Origin: Halobacteriales archaeon YIM A00010
GTDB lineage: Archaea > Halobacteriota > Halobacteria > Halobacteriales > Haloarculaceae
DNA length: 64,000 nucleotides
Assembly: GCA_025041175.1 (NCBI GenBank)
Contig: JAKCFJ010000001.1
Span: 310,001 to 374,000 of the forward strand
Reading direction: 5' to 3'
The notes beneath the pieces are model-generated. The model was not told the DNA's origin and did no database searches. It was given only the letters and a program-made list of their open reading frames with translations. This document shows positions 1 to 8,951 of this stretch, piece after piece. Numbering within the stretch: the stretch's first letter is position 1; the number at the start of each line of letters is the position of its first letter. The position numbers and the translations under genes were made by a program.

Positions 1-21
1 CCGCTGATCCTCGGACGGTAG

Positions 22-681
22 CTACGCCGGGTGTTCGACTCCTTCGAGGAGCTGGTCGATCTTCTGTCGTTCGTCCAGATCCGTGGGATAGACGGCGATC
101 ACGGTGATGTAATCGTCCTCGTGGGCGAACGACGCAGCGTGGATTGTCACGGGAATCGAGACGCCCTCGACGACCTGTGCGGTCGCGGTGTAGGTAGAGA
201 CCGTGCGCTCGGCTCCGAGCGCCGAGGCGGTGTAGTTGCCGTCGAATTCGGGGGAATCGACGCCGTCGTAGGAATTGAGTAGCCGCTCGATGAGCTGGCT
301 GTTGGACCGGTCTCCGATCGGGTTCATGCTTTCCCCGGCGATCTCCGCTTTCGGCGTCGAAAGCACCACGAACCGGGTAACGGTCACGTCCGCCGCAACG
401 AGATCAGTACTCCGTTCGTACTCGCGCATGTGGCTCGTGGCCTCGACCGAACGTTCCTGATCGGCGACGCTGACCGAGCTGTTGAACGTCGGCGACTCGT
501 TGCGAGCGAGTTCGTAGCCGGTCGAACTCAGCGCGTCGTCGCTCACGTCAATCTGCTCGGCCTCGACCGAGTACGGCTCCTCGCCGGTGAGAACGTCGAG
601 ACAGCCGCTCGTCGAGAGCAGACCGACGAACAGGACGATCGTGAGCGTGGTTTTCGCTGTCGGGATCGAATCTCGTATCAT
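22..681 (-). CDS. DUF6517-like haloarchaeal lipoprotein
   Basis: The 219-residue protein has a hydrophobic N-terminal segment (about residues 11-25) ending in a lipobox-like LSTSGC, so Cys27 is the likely lipidation site and the protein is anchored outside the membrane. The rest is an acidic, strand-rich domain whose pattern resembles the haloarchaeal DUF6517 family; that assignment is from memory of the family. No catalytic motif is visible and the function is unknown. It ends close to the window edge and lies downstream of cysS on the same strand, separated by about 175 bp, so it probably has its own promoter. Confidence 0.8.
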   Translation of the reverse strand: MIRDSIPTAKTTLTIVLFVGLLSTSGCLDVLTGEEPYSVEAEQIDVSDDALSSTGYELARNESPTFNSSVSVADQERSVEATSHMREYERSTDLVAADVTVTRFVVLSTPKAEIAGESMNPIGDRSNSQLIERLLNSYDGVDSPEFDGNYTASALGAERTVSTYTATAQVVEGVSIPVTIHAASFAHEDDYITVIAVYPTDLDERQKIDQLLEGVEHPA

Positions 682-856
682 TGTCGTGAATCGTGTTTCC
701 GGTCACCCCCGACGGCTCTTTGTATCCCATCGCTCTCCGGAACACTCCACGGTACATCCGGAGGGCGAGCGGGGATCAAATCATCGGGCGTGTGAGTGGC
801 ACAGAAATGCTGTCGACCGGGCTAATAGTTTGTGGTCGAGTTCCACTCGGTCGATA

Positions 857-2347
857 CTACCCATCCGGCAATCGATACTCCGGCCCGTCGTCGGTGTCTT
901 CGACCTCGACACCGAGATCCGCGAGCGCATCCCGGAGCGCGTCGGCGCGCTCGTAGTTTCCGTGGGCGCGTTCTTCCTCACGGAGTTCGAGGACGAGTTC
1001 GATCGCTTCCGTAGCGACGTTGACAGTGCCGTCGCTATCGGCGTCGAACGCGAGTCCGAGCACGTCGCCTCCGAGGCGTTCGAACGCCTCGACCGCCGCT
1101 TTGAGACCCACGTAGTCGTACTCGCTGTCCTCGGTGTGGCGGTTGACGGCCGTCGAGACGTCGAGCAGCGCGGTGAGCGCCTCCCGCGTGTTGAAATCGT
1201 CGTCCATCGCCGTCTCGAACGATTCGGTCGCCTCGTCGATGGCGGTCCGGAACTGCTCGTCGGTGACGGTCGCAAGCGCGTTGGGGCTGTCGAGCGCGTC
1301 GACCGCACCGTCGTAGGCCCGTTCGAGGCGGTCCCACCGCTCGGTCGCTTCGTGGAGTGTCGCTTCTGAAAACGTCTGGCGGCTGTTGTAGGCGGTCGAC
1401 AGCAAGAACGTGCGGACGCTGTTCGTACCGACCGATTCGATCGCCTCGCGGACGGTCGAGAAGTTTCCGAGGCTCGAACTCATCTTCTCCTCACCGATAT
1501 CCAACAACCGAACGTGGAGCCAGTAACGCGCGAACCGTTCCCCCGTGGCCGCCTCGCTCTGGGCGATCTCGTTTTCGTGGTGGGGGAACACGAGGTCCTG
1601 TCCACCGATGTGAATGTCGATCGTCTCACCGAGGTGGGCCATCGCCATCGCCGAACACTCGATGTGCCACCCCGGTCGGCCCGCTCCCCAGGGCGAGTCC
1701 CACGTGAGACTGGTTTTGGCCGCCGTTTCGGCGTCGTGTGCATCCTCGTGGCGGTGGGATCGGATCTCTTCGGGCGCGACGCCTCCCGCCTTCCAGAGCG
1801 CGAAGTCGGTCGGATTGCGTTTTTCTGCCCGTTCCTCGTCGGGTCCCTGTGCCTGTAGCTCCTCGATCGACTGGTTCGAGAGCGCTCCGTACGCCTCGAA
1901 CCGCGTGGTGTCGAAATACACCGAGCCGTTCGACACGTAGGCAACCCCGCGCTCGATCAGCGTCTCGATCAACTCGACGATCTCGGGAATGTGCTCGCTC
2001 ACCCGCGGGTACACCTCCGCCCGTTTGAGGTTGAGCGACCGCATCTCCTCGATGGTGCGCTGGGTGTACGTCCGGGCGACTGCTGGCTCGGTCTCGCCCA
2101 GATCGTCCTCACCCACGCGGGCGACAATCTTCTCGTTCACGTCGGTGAAGTTCTCCACGTGGCGCACGTCGTACCCACGGTAGCTCAGCCACCTGTCCAC
2201 CACGTCGGCGTGGACCCACAGCCGCGCGTGTCCGAGGTGAGCGGGATCGGAGGTGGTGAGCCCACAGACGTACAAGAGCACGGTGTCACCGTCCGGCTCG
2301 AACGTCTCATGCTCACCCGTCAGCGTGTTCGACACACGTATCGTCAT
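857..2347 (-). CDS. cysS: cysteinyl-tRNA synthetase
   Basis: This class I aminoacyl-tRNA synthetase charges tRNA-Cys in the cytoplasm. The 496-residue length is normal for the family. The HIGH-type signature is seen as HLGHAR near residue 37, and the second catalytic signature as KMSSSLGNF in the second half. A zinc-site-like stretch (GWHIECSAMA) and the HHENEIAQSEA segment typical of CysRS are also present. The C-terminal part is the helical anticodon-binding domain, rich in Asp and Glu as in haloarchaea. It starts at an ATG. A possible small coding remnant lies 27 bp upstream on the same strand. Confidence 0.97.
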   Translation of the reverse strand: MTIRVSNTLTGEHETFEPDGDTVLLYVCGLTTSDPAHLGHARLWVHADVVDRWLSYRGYDVRHVENFTDVNEKIVARVGEDDLGETEPAVARTYTQRTIEEMRSLNLKRAEVYPRVSEHIPEIVELIETLIERGVAYVSNGSVYFDTTRFEAYGALSNQSIEELQAQGPDEERAEKRNPTDFALWKAGGVAPEEIRSHRHEDAHDAETAAKTSLTWDSPWGAGRPGWHIECSAMAMAHLGETIDIHIGGQDLVFPHHENEIAQSEAATGERFARYWLHVRLLDIGEEKMSSSLGNFSTVREAIESVGTNSVRTFLLSTAYNSRQTFSEATLHEATERWDRLERAYDGAVDALDSPNALATVTDEQFRTAIDEATESFETAMDDDFNTREALTALLDVSTAVNRHTEDSEYDYVGLKAAVEAFERLGGDVLGLAFDADSDGTVNVATEAIELVLELREEERAHGNYERADALRDALADLGVEVEDTDDGPEYRLPDG

Positions 2348-2374
2348 TACATGCCGGTACCACAGGCGACCCTT

Positions 2375-2566
2375 TCAAGCCGTCGGAGCGGTGGGAACGG
2401 CCAGCACCGGAAGTTTGTCAAGGTCGTGAACGCGAGTTCGTATATGGGCAGTGTCTTCGCGGACTTCGACGGCTTCGAGGGAACGAGTGAGACGCTCGAT
2501 CACGATCTGAGCGGTCTCGTTCCGGCTGGCGAAGTGACCTCCGACACACCAATGGAGTAGCGTTCC
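2375..2566 (-). other. possible small coding remnant upstream of cysS
   Basis: One minus-strand frame is open from a TAG at 2567-2569 to the TGA at 2375-2377. It reads like genuine haloarchaeal coding sequence, with mostly G or C third positions and segments such as HWCVGGHFASRNE followed by TAQIVIERLTRSLE. There is no ATG, GTG or TTG before the HWCVGG segment; the first in-frame start is a GTG within IVIERL. It may be the 3' part of a degraded gene, a gene with an unusual start, or a base error nearby. No function is proposed. Confidence 0.35.
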
Positions 2567-2634
2567 CTACGAATGAGATCGTGCCGTGCCGACCAGAACG
2601 AAGGCGATAACCCCAGCGCACTCCTACCCGGAAT

Positions 2635-3546
2635 ATGTCCCGCGCCCGCGCCCAATCTGGCACCGACACCGAACAGGCGTTGGTCATCGTCGCTCATGGC
2701 TCGCACCTGAACCCGGATTCGAGCGCGCCGACGTTCGCCCACGCCGACACCATCCGGGAATCGGGTGCGTTCGACGTGGTTCGGGAGGCGTTCTGGAAGG
2801 AAGAACCCTCCGTACGGGAGGTGCTCCGAACCGTCGACGCGGACGAGGTGTTCGTCGTTCCGTTGTTCATCAGCGAGGGGTATTTCACCGAGCAGGTGAT
2901 CCCGCGCGAGCTTCGACTCGACGGATGGGACGTTTCGGCGTGGGAGTCGGACGGAACCAGTGCCGACCACGCCACCTACGAGGCGACGGACACCGGATCG
3001 ACGGTTCACTACTGCGGTCCCGTCGGAACCCACGACTCGATGGCCGACGTTATCGTCCAGCGCGCCCGGAGCGTGATGGACGATCCGGCTATCGGTCCGG
3101 GCGTCGGGTTGGCTGTGGTCGGCCACGGCACCGAGCGCAACGAGAACAGCGCGAAGGCGATCTACTACCACGCCGATCGCATCCAAGCGCAACACGATTT
3201 CGACGCGGTTCGGGCGCTGTTCATGGACGAATCCCCGGAGGTCGACGAGGTCACCGACCACTTCGACAGCAAGGATGTCGTGGTCGTCCCGCTGTTCGTC
3301 GCCGACGGCTTTCACACCCAGGAGGACATTCCCGAGGACATGGGCCTTCCCACCAGCGGTCCCGGCGAGTACCCCGTGCCGGGAACGGTCGCAGGTACCC
3401 GCATCTGGTACTCCGGCGCTGTGGGGACGGAACCGTTGCTGGCCGACGTGATCCTCGAACGAGCGAACGACGCCGGCGCGGATGTCGGCGACGCGATCGA
3501 ACGGGTGCGTCGATCGACCCGCGACGTCGCGGTCGGACGGGCGTGA
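2635..3546 (+). CDS. cbiX: CbiX-type sirohydrochlorin cobaltochelatase, two-domain
   Basis: The 303-residue protein contains two tandem CbiX/class II chelatase domains. The first opens with VIVAHGSHLNPDS, the second with VVGHGTERNENS near residue 160, each carrying the metal-binding His of the family. Class II chelatases insert Co2+ (or Fe2+) into sirohydrochlorin at the start of anaerobic cobalamin synthesis or siroheme synthesis. The duplicated arrangement matches longer CbiX proteins. The gene is followed at once by a DR2241-type iron-sulfur protein, a usual partner in haloarchaea. No other cobalamin genes are in the window, so the exact metal is inferred from the family. Confidence 0.92.
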   Translation: MSRARAQSGTDTEQALVIVAHGSHLNPDSSAPTFAHADTIRESGAFDVVREAFWKEEPSVREVLRTVDADEVFVVPLFISEGYFTEQVIPRELRLDGWDVSAWESDGTSADHATYEATDTGSTVHYCGPVGTHDSMADVIVQRARSVMDDPAIGPGVGLAVVGHGTERNENSAKAIYYHADRIQAQHDFDAVRALFMDESPEVDEVTDHFDSKDVVVVPLFVADGFHTQEDIPEDMGLPTSGPGEYPVPGTVAGTRIWYSGAVGTEPLLADVILERANDAGADVGDAIERVRRSTRDVAVGRA

Positions 3547-3593
3547 GCCGACCGGATCGTGGCTGTTTACCCCGCTCGGGACGGAGTAAACGC

Positions 3594-3656
3594 ATGGAAC
3601 GACGTCCACAACGACGGCTGCTGTGGCCCGAAGCGACCGGGAGGTGGGTACTGTGA
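3594..3656 (+). CDS. possible 20-residue micro-ORF between cbiX and the DR2241-like gene
   Basis: An ATG at 3594 opens a 20-codon frame whose TGA (3654-3656) overlaps the in-frame GTG at 3653 of the next gene in a GTGA junction, typical of translational coupling. The peptide is rich in Arg and Trp. It is too short to judge by composition, so it may be a leader peptide or chance. Confidence 0.25.
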   Translation: MERRPQRRLLWPEATGRWVL

Positions 3657-4729
3657 CGGTCCCACAGTCTCAGCTCGCGGCGCTCCGTGAAGCGGCCGAG
3701 GACGGCGTCTCGTTCGATGGGTTCGGGGTTTCCGTCGAGGATGGGACGTACACGCTCAGCACGCCCGAGGAACGCCACACCGGACTGGACGACGCCGAAC
3801 TCGCCGTGGTCGCGGCGGCCCACAGCGAGTACGTCACGAACTGGCACTACTGGACGCACGCCGATCGCACGGACAGCGAGCGGGCGTATCTTCGGTGGCT
3901 CGAACACGCCGGCGAGCTGGGCGTTCCCGAGCGCTACGACGCGCTTTCGGAGGGAGGTCTCGTGCGTCAGTGGGGGGAGATCCACGTCACGACGACGCTC
4001 GATGGAGACCAGCGCCGCTACGCCCTGTGTCACGAGAACGACGCCGGCAGCGAAGGGTTGGAGACACACGACGGCCCGCTCGAGGCGCGCGAGATCGCAA
4101 AATACGACGACGATGGGCGCTACCGACCGCTCAAAACCGCTCCGACGCTCCGGTCGGGTTGGGAGTTCACCGGCCTGAGTGGTCGTGAGCTGCTTCGAAC
4201 GGTCGATTTTCTCTATCCAGCAACGGTCCACAACTGGCATCTCGAGCGGCAGGAGGACCTCGACGTTTCCCACTGGCGCGAGACCGCACAGCGACAGACG
4301 GGCATCTACGACCTCATCGAGGAACTAGAGGGTGAGGAACTCGAGTGGCTCACGGAGGCGTGTTGTGTGGATTCACAGTGTCTCAAGCGCCGCCAGTGGG
4401 ACGAATCCGACACCGAACCGATCGATACGCCCCGTGGTGACGGCGTGTTTCCCTGCCGGGAGCCGTGTTCGGTCGTCGTCGCCGCGGCGCGGACGTGGAC
4501 GCTCCTCGAACGCGAAGAGACGCGCGAATACACGTTCGAACTCACGCCGAGCGAGAAAGAACAGCTCGAAGCGCTCATCGACGCGGTCGCGGACGGCCGC
4601 GCCGACGAGATCCGAGAAGCCGACACCGAGGACGGCGCGAACAGATACCGCGCCAGATTCCTCAGGGCCAAACGCTTCGACGAGAACGGACGGCTCTGTG
4701 GGGTTCCCACGGACGACTCGGTGGAGTGA
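3653..4729 (+). CDS. DR2241-family iron-sulfur protein, CbiX partner
   Basis: The protein (358 residues from GTG 3653; a GTG at 3623 would add 10) matches the DR2241 family found beside CbiX in haloarchaea and Deinococcus. The N-terminal two thirds form the DR2241 stabilising-type domain. Near the C-terminus a cysteine cluster, CCVDSQC followed about 33 residues later by FPCREPC, is the presumed 4Fe-4S site. The role is inferred from the neighbour: support of metal insertion by the upstream chelatase. The start is uncertain. I prefer GTG 3653 because it overlaps the stop of a 20-codon upstream frame and leads directly into VTVPQSQ. Confidence 0.85.
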   Translation: MTVPQSQLAALREAAEDGVSFDGFGVSVEDGTYTLSTPEERHTGLDDAELAVVAAAHSEYVTNWHYWTHADRTDSERAYLRWLEHAGELGVPERYDALSEGGLVRQWGEIHVTTTLDGDQRRYALCHENDAGSEGLETHDGPLEAREIAKYDDDGRYRPLKTAPTLRSGWEFTGLSGRELLRTVDFLYPATVHNWHLERQEDLDVSHWRETAQRQTGIYDLIEELEGEELEWLTEACCVDSQCLKRRQWDESDTEPIDTPRGDGVFPCREPCSVVVAAARTWTLLEREETREYTFELTPSEKEQLEALIDAVADGRADEIREADTEDGANRYRARFLRAKRFDENGRLCGVPTDDSVE

Positions 4730-4908
4730 ATCATCTACCATCTCTCACTGTTCTCGTGACGCCCACTGTGATGGGACACACAACACTGCTGATTGGTCCA
4801 TTGACTTGACGCACAAACTGTGTATCGGTTGGAGCACGAATCGATCGCTTCAGTCACCGTAACCGAAGACGATCCCCTCGGTCAGCTACCCGCTCCTCGA
4901 CAAAATCA

Positions 4909-5010
4909 TCATTCGTGCATCACGTTGCCACAGTCGGCGCACATCCAGATGCTCTCTGCGTGCGTTTCCTTCACGAGATTGCTGCCACACTCCGCGCATT
5001 CGTGTATCAT
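4909..5010 (-). CDS. 33-residue zinc-ribbon protein
   Basis: A 33-codon minus-strand frame encodes a protein with two CxxC knuckles, CAECG and CADCG, spaced 16 residues apart. This is the layout of a minimal zinc ribbon, a class common among haloarchaeal micro-proteins. Its ATG overlaps the TGA of the upstream 55-residue gene (ATGA), so the two are probably translated together. The role is unknown; such proteins are often regulatory or nucleic-acid binding. Confidence 0.7.
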   Translation of the reverse strand: MIHECAECGSNLVKETHAESIWMCADCGNVMHE

Positions 5011-5174
5011 TGTTCGTATGGGTGCCGCTTCCGGAGAGGGTGAGGACTCCGAACAGTTTGTCTGAGGAGATTGTACTCCTCCTCTTCGATCTCCGTTAGT
5101 AGTGTTACGTCTCCGGTGTGAACGTGGATAAATAGCCGTTCATCCGGGCCTTGCAGGACCTCGGCTGTCGTCAT
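5007..5174 (-). CDS. 55-residue acidic protein upstream of the zinc ribbon
   Basis: This minus-strand frame starts at an ATG (5172-5174) and ends in a TGA that overlaps the ATG of the 33-residue zinc-ribbon gene. The first half is acidic (VLQGPDERLF, TEIEEEEYNLL) and the tail is basic (SPHPLRKRHP). I do not recognise the family. The overlap with a convincing zinc-ribbon gene is the main reason to believe it. The two-gene arrangement could be a small regulatory pair; toxin-antitoxin or regulator-partner roles are speculation. Confidence 0.5.
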   Translation of the reverse strand: MTTAEVLQGPDERLFIHVHTGDVTLLTEIEEEEYNLLRQTVRSPHPLRKRHPYEQ

Positions 5175-5286
5175 TTCGCACCCTCTCTCGTCGCTTCGTT
5201 GCAGTCGTGTCGTAAGCCGGACTCGCTCCCCATCATTGGTGTCTCGGTCACATCAGTAGTTGGTTAGTTGATATTATCTGTTTTTA

Positions 5287-6032
5287 GGCACTGTCTAGTT
5301 TAGCACCGCTTCGATCGGTGTGTTTCCATCGAGAGCTTGATGGGGTCGCTGGCGGTTGTAGTATTGTACGAACTGTTCAAGCCACTCACGGACGCTTGCC
5401 TGACTGCCCACCCAGGACGTATGGAAGCGGTCGAGTCGCATTGTGAGGGTGTGAAACCATTTTTCGATCAGGTTTCGCTCAGTATAATCGACCTGACCGC
5501 TCAGCCCTAATCGAGAGAGGGCAGTCCGATAGCCGAATTGATCGACAAGAAAGACTGTGTCTGAGAGATCGTACTTCTGCCGGAGTTGGTGCAGAAATGC
5601 AGCCGCCGGATCGGTGCCATGGTGACCAAACAACGCGACGTCAAGGATCAGCTTTGTTTCTATGTCTATTGCAGCGTATACCCAAGACCATTCGCCGTTA
5701 ATCTTGACAGCAGTCTCGTCAACAGCGACCCTTGTCGGCTTCGCCGACGGCGGGTCGCGTCCGCTGTCAGCGAGCCGATGCACCCAGTTCCAGACCGCAC
5801 CGTGAGAGCGTTCAACGCCTAATTCAGCGAGAATTGTTGTTGTCTCTCTCAGTGAACAGCCGGTCAGATGAAGGCGGACGGCGAACGCCCTGACGGGCGT
5901 TGCCGTCCGCTCATTCTCCCAAGACTCTTCTAAATCCACGTCATAGCTTTCATTGAGCAGGTCTGCAAGCATCTTTGGACAAGAAACTTAACGACCTGCT
6001 CACTTCTCAAACTCACTCATCTAGACAGTGCC
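5287..6032 (-). mobile_element. IS6-like insertion sequence, complete, no target duplication
   Basis: The element is bounded by perfect 12-bp inverted repeats, GGCACTGTCTAG at 5287-5298 and its complement at 6021-6032, and carries one transposase. Its length (746 bp) and gene layout fit haloarchaeal IS6-family elements. The 8 bp outside each end (TGTTTTTA left, AGTCGAGG right) do not match, so there is no target-site duplication. In the IS6 family this usually points to a later deletion or recombination next to the element. The right end abuts a truncated cas6. Confidence 0.9.
5295..5972 (-). CDS. IS6-family DDE transposase
   Basis: The 225-residue transposase appears intact. The N-terminal region holds a helix-turn-helix (around residues 30-65). 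The RNase H-like catalytic core shows the three expected acidic residues: Asp in VAVDETAV, Asp in VFLVDQFGY and Glu in RNLIEKWF. The C-terminal YYNRQRPHQALDG segment is typical of this group. It moves the surrounding insertion sequence by replicative transposition. No frameshift or stop is seen, so the element may still be active. Confidence 0.95.
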   Translation of the reverse strand: MLADLLNESYDVDLEESWENERTATPVRAFAVRLHLTGCSLRETTTILAELGVERSHGAVWNWVHRLADSGRDPPSAKPTRVAVDETAVKINGEWSWVYAAIDIETKLILDVALFGHHGTDPAAAFLHQLRQKYDLSDTVFLVDQFGYRTALSRLGLSGQVDYTERNLIEKWFHTLTMRLDRFHTSWVGSQASVREWLEQFVQYYNRQRPHQALDGNTPIEAVLN

Positions 6033-6553
6033 AGTCGAGGTATCGTATTCGTGATCTGGTGTGTGGTGCTTCGGTAGTGGTGTCGTGGGAGCGAGTGGGT
6101 GAACAACGATACACGGTCGAATACACGACGGAGTTCCAGATCACGGCCGAAGAACAGGCGACGGTCGAAACCGGCACGCCGATCGTCGTTCGAATCCCGG
6201 CAGGCCGCTGTGAACAGTACGGGATCGACGCGGAGTACGACGACGTGTACTGGCGGTTCGAGCACCCACGCGAAGCGTTCCGAGAAGAGACCGAGCGGAA
6301 TCTCGCAACGAAATACCAGCAATACTACGACCGCGAACCGCCCGAACGCCCGTACTTTACCGACCTCACACCGAAGAAGGAGGTGGCGGTTCCCTTACAT
6401 TACGAGGACAGCGTGGTACAGACGATCGGAACGACGTGGGAGCTAGAATACGACTGTCATACCCGCGCCGAGCACCGACTGATGGGACTCGCGTACAGCG
6501 CCGGTCTCGGTGAGCTGAACACGACCGGGTTCGGATTCATCAACGACGCGTAA
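6033..6553 (+). pseudogene. cas6: cas6 CRISPR RNA endonuclease, 5'-truncated by the IS
   Basis: The open frame right of the IS encodes about 173 residues that look like the C-terminal two thirds of haloarchaeal Cas6 (normally about 250-280 residues). The segments GTPIVVRIPAGRCEQYGI, VYWRFEH and the glycine-rich C-terminal loop AGLGELNTTGFGF are hallmarks of the family, which cuts pre-crRNA in type I systems. The N-terminal RAMP-fold part, where catalytic residues often lie, is missing: the frame runs back into the IS end. No other cas gene and no CRISPR array are in the window, so this is an isolated remnant. It lies tail to tail with cdcH. Confidence 0.85.
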
Positions 6554-6555
6554 GG

Positions 6556-8775
6556 CTATTGGAACCCGATCCGTTCGCCCTGTTGTTCGATCATGTCCTG
6601 GCCGCCGCGGAACCGGTCTTCGATCTGCTCGTAGTAGCCCCGGATGTCGTCGGTGATCGTCGGGCGCACCGACTCCATCGCCTTGCGGAAGTGGCGCATC
6701 TCGACCTCTTCGGAGTCGGGATCGTCCCGGAGTGCCTCGATGGCGGCCTCCCGGCAGATGCTTTCGATGTCGCTCCCCACGTAGCCGTTCGTGAGTTCTG
6801 CGAGTTCCCGAAGGCTCACGTCGGGGGCGAGCGGCGTGTCGTCGGTGTGGATCTGGAAGATCTGTTTCCGGCCATCGAGCTCGGGTTCGCCGATGTAGAC
6901 GAGGCGATCGAACCGTCCCGAACGGATGAGCGCCGGATCGATCATGTCCGGGCGGTTGGTCGCGGCGATGACCATCACGTCTTCCATCTGTTCGAGTCCA
7001 TCGAGCTCGGTCAGCAGCTGATTGACCACGCGCTCGGAGACGTTGGTGCCGACCTCTCCCCCGCGGTTGGGCGCGAGGCTGTCGAGTTCGTCGAAGAAGA
7101 TGACCGTCGGCGAAACCTGCCGGCCTTTGCGGAACGTCTGGCGGATCGCTTTCTCCGACTCACCGACCCACTTCGAAAGCAGCTGTGGCCCACGGACGCT
7201 GATGAAGTTGGCGTTCGTCTCGTTCGCGACCGCCTTGGCCATGAGCGTCTTGCCCGTTCCGGGCGGACCGTACAGCAAAACCCCCGACGGTGGTGAAATT
7301 CCGAGGCGCTCGAATCGCTCGGGGCTGTTCATCGGCCACTCGATCGATTCTTGGACCTGGCTTTTCGGATCGCTCAGCCCACCGACGTCGTCCCACGTGA
7401 TCTTGGGGAGTTCCACGAGCACCTCCCGCATCGCGCTGGGATCGACCTCGTTGAGCGCGCCCTGGAAATCCCCGCGCTTGATGATCATCCGGTCGATGAG
7501 ACTCGGCGGGATGTCCTCCTCGTCGAGATCGATTTCTGGTAGGTATCGCCGGAGCGCCTTCATCGCGGCTTCCTTGGTGAGCGACTCGATGTCGGCACCG
7601 ACGAAGCCGTGGGTCTCGTCGGCGAGCGTCCCGAGGTTCACGTCGTCCGAAAGCGGCATCCCACGCGTGTGGATCTGTAGGATCTCCTCCCGGCCGGACT
7701 CGTCGGGAACGCCGATCTCGATCTCCCGGTCGAACCGACCGGGGCGGCGCAGTGCCGGATCGACGCTGTCGACGCGGTTGGTCGCGCCGATAACGATGAC
7801 CTGCCCGCGCGATTCCAACCCGTCCATCATCGTCAACAGCTGGGCGACGACGCGCCGTTCGACCTCGCCGGTAACGTCCTCCCGTTTCGGGGCGATCGAG
7901 TCGAGCTCGTCGATGAAGATGATGGCCGGGGACTCCTCGCTCGCGTCCTCGAAGATCTCCCGGAGCTGTTGTTCGGACTCGCCGTAGTACTTCGAGATGA
8001 TCTCCGGTCCCGCGATAGAGAAGAAACTCGCAGAGGTCTCGTTCGCAACGGCTTTGGCGAGCAGCGTCTTGCCCGTTCCGGGCGGCCCGTGCAAGAGCAC
8101 GCCTTGGGGCGGCTCGATGCCGAGCTTTTTGAAGATCTGGGGGTGTTTCATCGGCAGCTCGACCATCTCCCGAACCCGCTGGATCTCGTTCTGTAGGCCG
8201 CCAATGTCCTCGTAGGTGATGCCGGCACCGCGGCTTTCGAACCCCGAAATCGGCTCCTCGCGGAGTTCGACGTCCGTGTCCTCCGTGATGAGCACGACGC
8301 CCTCGGGCTCCGTTTCGACGGCGATCAATGGGATCGCCTGGCCCGGCGAGCGCATGAACGGGTGGTTTGTGCTCGACATCACGGGCACGATGTCGCGCTG
8401 AGCGACCGGTCGCTTCATGATCTGGCGCTTGACCATTCCGGCCGCGTCGCTGCCGAACTGCACGCTCGCTTCCTCCGGCGGCGCGAGCACGAGCGTCTCG
8501 GCCTTGGTCGCTTCTGCCTTCCGGATCTTCACCCGTTCTCCGATCCCGACATCCGCGTTCTGTCGGGTGAAGCCGTCGATGCGCACCGTGTCGGTGTTCC
8601 AATCCTGCCGGTCTGCCCGCCACACCTTGGCGGCGGTCGTGTCGCTGCCCTCTATTTCGATGATGTCGCCCGGGCTTAGCTTCAAGTGAAGCAGTGTGTC
8701 CGGGTCGAGACGAGCGATCCCACGTCCCGAGTCGTTCGGGTACGCCTTTGCCACCTCCAGTTGGACTTCATTCAT
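6556..8775 (-). CDS. cdcH: VAT/Cdc48-type AAA+ ATPase CdcH
   Basis: The 739-residue protein has the full Cdc48/VAT architecture: an N-terminal substrate-binding domain (about residues 1-185) and two AAA+ domains. Each has Walker A GPPGTGKT and a Walker B motif ([12 protein letters not shown] and [12 protein letters not shown]), plus arginine-finger regions ([18 protein letters not shown]). It is a hexameric unfoldase acting with the proteasome and in protein quality control. It is divergent from larC, so 8776-8951 holds both promoters. The start is the ATG at 8775, giving the usual [13 protein letters not shown]-terminus. Confidence 0.97.
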   Translation of the reverse strand: MNEVQLEVAKAYPNDSGRGIARLDPDTLLHLKLSPGDIIEIEGSDTTAAKVWRADRQDWNTDTVRIDGFTRQNADVGIGERVKIRKAEATKAETLVLAPPEEASVQFGSDAAGMVKRQIMKRPVAQRDIVPVMSSTNHPFMRSPGQAIPLIAVETEPEGVVLITEDTDVELREEPISGFESRGAGITYEDIGGLQNEIQRVREMVELPMKHPQIFKKLGIEPPQGVLLHGPPGTGKTLLAKAVANETSASFFSIAGPEIISKYYGESEQQLREIFEDASEESPAIIFIDELDSIAPKREDVTGEVERRVVAQLLTMMDGLESRGQVIVIGATNRVDSVDPALRRPGRFDREIEIGVPDESGREEILQIHTRGMPLSDDVNLGTLADETHGFVGADIESLTKEAAMKALRRYLPEIDLDEEDIPPSLIDRMIIKRGDFQGALNEVDPSAMREVLVELPKITWDDVGGLSDPKSQVQESIEWPMNSPERFERLGISPPSGVLLYGPPGTGKTLMAKAVANETNANFISVRGPQLLSKWVGESEKAIRQTFRKGRQVSPTVIFFDELDSLAPNRGGEVGTNVSERVVNQLLTELDGLEQMEDVMVIAATNRPDMIDPALIRSGRFDRLVYIGEPELDGRKQIFQIHTDDTPLAPDVSLRELAELTNGYVGSDIESICREAAIEALRDDPDSEEVEMRHFRKAMESVRPTITDDIRGYYEQIEDRFRGGQDMIEQQGERIGFQ

Positions 8776-8951
8776 GGTACTGCGCGGTTAGTAGAAATCG
8801 GCCCCCCTGAGTGATAGCCCTTTTGCTCGCGGTACGGACACGAATCGGATTGATATCACGTTCGAACGGCACGAATCCCGCCACACGAGCACCCCATCAG
8901 GGATCGTGGGGTGATCACACGGCTTTTCGCGCCGGATCACGATCGACCCGT

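Noticed and set aside
2586-3656. Long open frame on the plus strand overlapping cbiX
   Set aside because: It is an out-of-frame shadow: Arg/Gly-rich translation without motifs, while the overlapping frame is a clear CbiX. Only its last 20 codons were kept, as a possible micro-ORF.
4820-5065. 81-codon plus-strand frame in the region of the micro-genes
   Set aside because: It is antisense to the zinc-ribbon gene; the Cys/His pattern on the minus strand is far more convincing.
5175-6560. CRISPR array near the cas6 remnant
   Set aside because: No regularly spaced repeats were found near cas6 or, by eye, elsewhere in the window.
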